Shown here: positions 57,720 to 64,000 of the stretch, in pieces
Layout: each line of letters begins with the position of its first letter
Position numbering within the stretch: position 1 is the first letter of the stretch
DNA from: Verpa conica
Taxonomy: Eukaryota > Ascomycota > Pezizomycetes > Pezizales > Morchellaceae
Direction: 5' to 3'
NCBI GenBank assembly: GCA_033030425.1
Contig: JAUFSD010000002.1
Location: 2,790,001-2,854,000, forward strand
DNA length: 64,000 bases
Notes under the pieces: model-generated
What the model was told of the DNA's origin: nothing
Seen by the model: the letters and a program-made list of their open reading frames with translations, nothing else
Databases searched by the model: none
Translations under genes and position numbers: made by a program

Positions 57720-60700
57720 GGCTACTATCAAGTGGGGTCGGTTTGGAATAGGTGTAGGCGCATATTGATGGATTTTTATTTATTTTTATTTGTTATTGAT
57801 TTGGTCGCTGGTAAATGATTTGAGTCCCTTATCTCCTTTGAAAAATTAGTTTGCAGATTTTGTCCAGATGGCGGTAGCGGGGCCAGCTTTGGGGATATTC
57901 AACTTTGACGTTCACCTCTTTTGTCTTTTATTTTTTATAACCCTAATCCTTTTCTTGGTGCCCGACGGCGTATGCATTCTGCTAGGGAGATCTTCTGAAA
58001 CGAGCCACCAGTATCTGGTTTTCGTGGTTCATATTGTAATCAGCTGTTTAATGATAAGGTATCATCCTGCCTGTCAGAAAAAGGCCCGAGGGAAAAATAA
58101 GCTCTCTGGACGTATTCCCCATGCATTAACGAGGAGGCCAAACTCGGTTCCGGCCGATCTGCCGCCAAGCTCGCTCCCAGACTCGGTAAAGGCTGACGCC
58201 TTGTTGTCCAGGGTGTCTAAGCACGGGCCGATCCCGACAGAACGACTAGCTGCCGTTAAGAGATTAATGGAGTACACACCTGGTACTGGGACATACCAAT
58301 GGCTAATCACAGGTCTCGTGAGGTTCAACCAACAATACCAAATATCTGCCGTCCCGCGTGTGTTCATCCTGCAGCTAGTAAACCACTTCCATGTAGGTTG
58401 CGAAACAACATTTAGATCAAGTTCCGGGAGTTGTGGCTGAGGGAAATACGGGTCACATTGGCTCTGAACCTTCAGCTAGTGGTGAAGCTGCTAATGATAC
58501 CGGCGAGGAATAAACCGACATTTTGAGTCATGCAATAGTCCCAATTGTTCATTTTCTAGAAAATGCTCAGATGTTGTTATACGGGTAAACGCCGCGAATC
58601 CTGTCGGCACATTAATCACATCCACGCCTTCTCAGAGAATAAGAAAAAGGATAAATTAGATACCTTAACTCAAACAGGAATTTGACAACTGCCCCGCTAT
58701 AATGACCTTTGTGGGTGTCGTATAGCGATTTTGCAATCCGAGGTAATAGAACCGGCTCTTTTCCGTGAATTCTCAGACGTTCTCTGGAGACGTACATGTG
58801 AATGGCTGAGCTAAAAAAAGGACGATAAACGTTTGTGTCTCGCCACCTATCCCGGTACTCATTGGTTAAGCATGTTGTTCATGAGGCAGTTACCCATACG
58901 CAGAATAGTAACAATCGATCATTTCGATAAAATACTAACATGTTGATGCAAGTAAGATTATTAGCTCTCATCCTCGCCCGTCCGGAATTCTATTGCTTAT
59001 CTATATCGGAAGTCGCCATCTGTTTTTTCTTGTCGCCACAGTGCAAGGTAGACTTTCCGATTGCCTTAAACCTGGACCCAAAATGACGTGGCTGCGTCAT
59101 GGCATGGTGATGGATCTATTCCGTGACCGTTAAATCTTGAATTATAAGCCAAGTACGATCTGTGATCGACAATCAAAATTGAAAAAAAGCCTAGAGGTAT
59201 GACGAGCGATCGCAATCGTAGAGGATAGTGTACACCCCACAACCCGAGAAGTTTCAATTAGTCCTAATCGATGGTAACCAAAAGGTCCAGAATTCTATGC
59301 TTAAAAATCGTCGCTGAAAAGGCTCTATTTGAGTATAGACTATGACGTAAAATAGTATATAAGGAATCGGAATTCCATTGCTTACAAAACCAATGTAATT
59401 GTTTTCTTCGGGTAATAAGAACCTATATATCATGCGCTATGGGAAATCCTAAAGAAGCAAACATGATATTCCTTGGTGGAGTGGACGGAGGTTAGTTAGT
59501 AAAACGTTGGGAAACGTTACATTGGTATTATTTTCTGTTTAATATACGCAAGCAAGGTTGCTCAGTACCACAAATCTTGAACCTCGGTCGGGAACTATAC
59601 ATGCTCAGTATGTACACCAATAGGTAGCCATGAAATTTATAACCAAAGGGCGAACCTAGCTAGCGGCTATCCGCAGCTCCATATACAAGATGGCCTTTCT
59701 GTATAACACATCAAGGGAATATTGTGTCCTTGCTGACTGGCTGTGTCTAAGAATATGGTAATTCATAGATATGATTCATCTTACCCACATAACTTGTGGA
59801 TTTCAATTATTTCCTTTTTCTAATAAAAAAAATCTAGGGGTGAGATTGTTATCGATTAGTACGGAGTAGTCCTGTTTCGGTGAAAGCACTCAGGTTACTG
59901 AAAAGAAAAAAAAGATATGTTGCCGTAAAAATCAAGTTCTGAGTGACCAACAGCACAGTATCTAGATTCAAAATCCCGTGAGCAGAAAAAAAAACCGAAA
60001 TGCCAACAAGCATCTTGTTGACCGGAGACTGTGTGACGGATTTGTCACTTGTGGGTTCTAGATGCCCAAGGGAGAAAGATGAAACTGTTATTGCAAGCGA
60101 GGTGATAGATGAGTGGTATGTCATGACTCCGCTCATCAAAATCAAGAATCAGATGGGGGTCTTTTCAGCCCCTGTGAATTGCTGTTGAACCCCCTGTGCA
60201 CTTTACCATTAAGCAAGGATGGATGATGTGCCAGGGCTACCGTTTGCAAGGAACTTGAGAAACGGCTTTTAAAACACGAGCCGACGGTCCGTCTTGAGCA
60301 TGAGACTTTCAAATGTGGAGACGAAGTTGTCCTGTTTGGTAGTATTCGCTAAACGGGGGGATTTATGCTCACCTAATCCCAGCACAACCGGCACAGATTC
60401 TGTCCAAAAGAAAATTTCGTAGACAACGTGATCGCGCGCGCGTATGTAACCGTACCAAGTGGCCTCTGTCACGCTTGTCTTCAAAGTTTCAGCCCTGCCG
60501 AAGATCAGATGAACCATTGCTTGAGTAACGGAATGTCAAGATTGCGGATCAACGCCCGGAAGGCCTATGATCGTCGGCACAACTCTGGAACCGAATGTCG
60601 TTCAATAAACGACGGCTTTGTTTCATATAGATAACTACAATGGTACGTTTTCGGCTTCAATCGCAAAGTTCCGTGCCAAGATAGGGGAAACCGACCCGAG

Positions 60701-63414
60701 ACGGGACCCCAGACGCGAATAGGCTCGGGGTGTAGTGAACTTGCGAAACGGCGGAGTGGGGAGCATTCCGGTATTCGGGCGGGGGTGATGGATCCCAGCG
60801 GCGCTGGGGTTGGGAGGCGAGGAGACTCGGGAGAGGTGTTCGTCTCAAAAGGAATTAATAAAAAATAAATAATAAGAAATAAAAAATAAAAAATAGATAT
60901 CACGCCCAGCCGGGGAATTTTGCGGATTGTGACCAGAACTTGGGCAATCTACAGAGGACTGGTGGAGATGCTCTGGCAGGGCTCGGGTGGGAAACGCGAC
61001 AAGACAGACAACAGCCTGTGACAGACGCCCTGGACTGCACTCCAAGTACCCACACGCATACACGAGTACCTACATGTAGAGTACATACGTACCATGCGCA
61101 TTGCACACCACACAACATCCCCCCAGACATTATTTACGAGGCCAAACTCCCAGAACCCAACCATTCTGCGCGAGCGGAGATGACCTGCCAAAGCAAGCCT
61201 CGCTGATCCAGTGATTTGGAGAGGCATTGCCCCGCACAAAAGTAACCACAGAAAGTCAAGACGAGAGCTGCAATATTCGATCAACAGCCACCAACGTTGT
61301 CTAAATTACGTTTGATGTGCAACGCCTTTTGACCAGGTTCAACCCAGGGGAAAGCCTCAATTGTAGACATGGTTGGGGCTGCCGGGTCGGGGTTCGAACG
61401 GTCGCAGGAGGGTCGCGGGCGCAAGGCACGGTTCATGCATTGGTTCTTTCTCCACCTCTCCCCCGCCCTCGTTCGCAAAGAGGTCTGTTAGTGAACGACA
61501 AAACGACAAAAACGCACATACAGGTATGTATCGCCAAGGGAAGCCCCAGCCATCTGGTTGCTTTCGTGATTCTTTTAATTTGATACTACTGTCTCCCCCG
61601 CTTCCCCTCGTCGGGCCTGCTTCAGCTGGTTGCCCAGTCATTTGATCATCCACAACCTCATTTCCGAATGGAAGGATTGCCGGCCCAGACAGCAGGTTGG
61701 GCCGGCCCAGCGAGGGTTGCGCAACGTGAGCTGTCAAGTGTCAGGCGCCTTCCGTCTCAAGCCTTTCCCTTTTGCTTGAGCATCGAGAAATCAAGATCCC
61801 TGATAACCATCCCAGGTACCTGAGAGATATCAGGCATGTAATATATAGCATGGCTTTGTAGTCTAAATAAATTTGGCCGCTGACACAACGCACGGAAACG
61901 TTGGGGCCTTGGAGATTTGAGAGTTGGATGCCTAGTAGTGTAGGCTTACTTTGATCCGTGGAAAAGGAGTCGGGAAATGCTGGTTTGGGATGCAATCGTG
62001 CTACACAAGAATATCCAGTAGGACCAGACTGTGACTATCCCTGCACCTTGTTCTGGCGGGACACTCGCCGCAACCGAATTCCACAACCACCTAATGATTA
62101 ACTCCACCTCCTCCGCAGCAACGGCAGGATCGACCGGTATTTGGTCTCCTCTTGATATAAGTACTTTTTTGCTATAGGGTTGCTATAGGATGCGTTATGG
62201 AGAGCGCTATAGGGTCAATCCGACTCTCACAAGGAGGATTGCGCACGTAGAGTACTTGATTGACTCTCATGTATAATTAACAGGCGCTATAGCTTTTGGC
62301 CTACATACTGTACATCCTGTTGCGGGTGTTATGGGGTCATATTATACCCATCCTGTCCATTTTTGCGTACCTATAACCTATCGTCTCCTCTCCGAGTCTC
62401 CGGTGCATCTCGTCTGTCTCTTTTCTGTTTCTCGTTCCGTGCACTCCGTCTTTTCGTCAACCCTCTTCCCGTTTCCCGTCCTTCATGCCTAGTCCTGCCT
62501 CTGGCTCCTGCCCTTGCTCTCAGACGCACGTACCCACTCGATCAAGCTTGATCCTCCTCATCCTCATCCTCTCACCCTCACCCTGACCCCCCCGATCACA
62601 CCCCCCCCTCCTCGCCGTCCCTCTCCACACCCGGCGGTCTGGTGCCTGACTTGACCCACGTCTCGAGTCCCCAGTCCATTATTATCCTTTGCCCCCTTTC
62701 CCCTCTAATGTCCTCGGTGTTGTGCGCATATCATATCACAGCTCTTTTTGGCTTCCTCAGCTCCAGCGGCCTGGACAGTTCTTGCCCAACCAACCACAGT
62801 GCTAGATACCACTTCCCTCGTTCCAAACCTTTCTTCGTCAGCCTACTCCCAACCCTTGGTACAGACAAACTCCTCCTTCTTGTTCATGGCATAGTCGTCG
62901 TTGAATCATGCACCAAAGTCTCTTGCACTCGCCGTTCCCAGATAGCAACTTCTCCACACGAAGGACGAGTTTCGGTTCCGGATCGACTGATCGATTACTT
63001 TATCTCAAACTTAGCGAGCCCGAGAACACCAGAGTAAACGATTGAAAGCCCTCCACTGCGGGGGTACTAGAAGATCACGGGCCAGACAACGGTACTTGAG
63101 GATACATACTTATATATCGTACCACACCCCGCGCATCCCAGCACCTATTTTTTATTTTCCTGGGTTATAGTTCGTCCACCCTGTAAACGTTATATCCAAG
63201 TCAGCACTATCTGTCGTCAGTGGTTCCTGTGCCGTACTCCCTGCTCTCCGGAACACGTTCCCCACCAAACAAAAAAACAACGCTCATCCTGCGCGCACCT
63301 CGCCCAAAGCAAAACATCCCATAGAGGCTACGTTCAAACCTCATTAAAATATCAAGCACTGGTAAGGTTGCTGGGGGCAAGGTCTCCAGTGCACAGGATT
63401 CACGTTCACGACAG
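57720..63414. other. Long gene-poor region and promoter of the last gene
   Basis: About 5.7 kb without a gene I can support. One longer plus-strand frame (57868-58440, 190 residues) has a hydrophobic start and a basic middle but no known domain, no neighbouring splice logic and no clear promoter, so I do not call it. The region has an A/T-only stretch at 60850-60897, a GCTATAGG cluster at 62171-62340 and pyrimidine-rich DNA from 62380 to 62700 typical of a fungal promoter and 5' UTR. Confidence 0.5.
62171..62340. repeat. Cluster of GCTATAGG motifs
   Basis: GCTATAGG occurs at 62171-62178, 62182-62189 and 62206-62213, and a related GCGCTATAGC at about 62284-62293; weaker forms (GTTATGG) lie near 62193 and 62328. 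All are within 170 bases in the upstream region of the last Myb gene. They could be binding sites or a short degenerate repeat. Confidence 0.5.
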
Positions 63415-64000
63415 TGGCTGCCCCGTATCATATCGACGAGTACCCTGGTCAGCATTATACCAACCGCCATTATCATCATAATAGCCAGTCGCCGTATATC
63501 TCACAGGAAAACGAGCCCCGGGGACTCGATTCCCTCGAAGACTTGAACGAGCCGCTGCTTCTAGTACAGCAGATGGCTCATCAAAGACCACCGCCACACA
63601 TGGGCGGAGCAGGAGGTAGTGGTCACCTTTACGGTCCGGGGCTATCCTCATCTTCCAGCAAACCAAGAGCCAGAACTCATGATGCTTTAGAATTGGACCT
63701 AAGTGGCCTTCGAGACGAAGATGACGACCAAGATGTTGAACCACATTATCAACATCTTCCGCCCCCGTCTCATCATCAACATCCTCAACATACCCACCAT
63801 CATCACATGCCAGATCAGCCACCACCTTCGAAAATCGCACGAACCGGTCCCGTCATGGGATCTGGAGGTTCACAAATGGGCATGGCCGGACCTTCAAATG
63901 TCGCAGGACCATCAAATATGGCGCAAATGCCCGCGCCAGCACCAAGACCCCGAGGTCCAAAGCTTAAATTTACTCCTGAGGATGACCAACTTTTGGTCGA
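63415..64000 (+). CDS. Myb-like transcription factor, N-terminal part, cut by the window edge
   Basis: An open plus-strand frame runs from 63366 to the window end with no stop. It encodes a Gln/His/Pro-rich region (HYTNRHYHHNSQSPYISQ, PPPSHHQHPQHTHHHH), then a Gly/Met/Ala-rich segment and finally RGPKLKFTPEDDQLLVE, the start of a Myb/SANT repeat seen in fungal regulators. The true start is uncertain: the first in-frame ATG is 63573 (MAHQRPPPHMGG), but about 50 codons upstream also look coding, so an acceptor near 63414 (CAG) is possible and 63415 is used here as an estimate. The rest lies beyond the window. Confidence 0.65.

Noticed and set aside
57868..58440. 190-residue plus-strand frame with hydrophobic start
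   Set aside because: No recognisable domain, and its codon pattern and surroundings give no splice or promoter support; the hydrophobic part coincides with T-rich DNA.
61391..61405. GGTTCGAA resembling a tRNA B box
   Set aside because: The T-stem does not pair and no A box or acceptor stem is found at the right distance.

Overview
This is a piece of a filamentous ascomycete nuclear genome, most likely Pezizomycotina. The evidence is protein-coding genes split by short GT-AG introns (mostly 50-70 nt, often with a CTAAC or CTGAC branch site), long UTR-like pyrimidine tracts, telobox motifs in promoters, and fungal-type proteins: a DAL5/TNA1-like MFS transporter, Kap120, PEX2, Rtc1/Sea2, DUF3433 and Myb/SANT proteins. 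I cannot name the genus. All exon structures were built by hand from splice signals, reading phase and remembered family conservation; nothing was aligned by computer.

Layout. 1-2.5 kb is gene-poor with one perfect inverted repeat. 2.5-4.5 kb (minus) is an MFS anion/vitamin permease. 6.1-8.3 kb (minus) is an unrecognised 711-residue coiled-coil protein. 8.8-12.5 kb (minus) is the importin KAP120/importin-11, divergent from PEX2 (13.5-15.2 kb, plus), a peroxisomal RING ubiquitin ligase. 15.9-16.1 kb is a tiny two-helix membrane protein. 17.1-19.5 kb (minus) is cytosolic glutamyl-tRNA synthetase, sharing a 202-bp promoter with a small basic protein (19.7-20.2 kb). Ribosomal protein uL14/RPL23 (21.0-21.8 kb), a Ted1/Cdc1-like metallophosphatase (22.6-24.1 kb, minus) and the Rab geranylgeranyltransferase alpha subunit (24.5-25.8 kb) follow.

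26-37 kb is the accessory, repeat-rich part: an ankyrin remnant, a DUF3433 membrane-protein gene carrying a frameshift and a 1.2-kb TIR element, a hormone-sensitive-lipase-type esterase, two related MITEs, a 140-bp foldback element, and an orphan FAR1-type transposase DNA-binding domain that overlaps a small ubiquitin-like gene. 38.6-41.7 kb (minus) is RTC1/SEA2 (WDR24). 43.4-45.2 kb (minus) is an unusual fusion of an alpha/beta hydrolase with a cysteine phosphatase of the mRNA-capping-triphosphatase type. 47.2-50.5 kb is a dihydroxy-acid dehydratase with a microexon and two GC-AG introns and no obvious mitochondrial presequence. 52.5-64 kb carries three separate Myb/SANT genes in otherwise long non-coding DNA, the last running off the right edge.

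The core genes are ordinary housekeeping functions (translation, prenylation, nuclear import, peroxisome import, GPI-anchor remodelling, TORC1 regulation, branched-chain amino acids) and do not form a pathway cluster. The points most worth a second look are the hydrolase-phosphatase fusion, the transposon that may sit inside an intron of the DUF3433 gene, the splicing oddities of the dehydratase gene, and the foldback elements at 27 and 35 kb.
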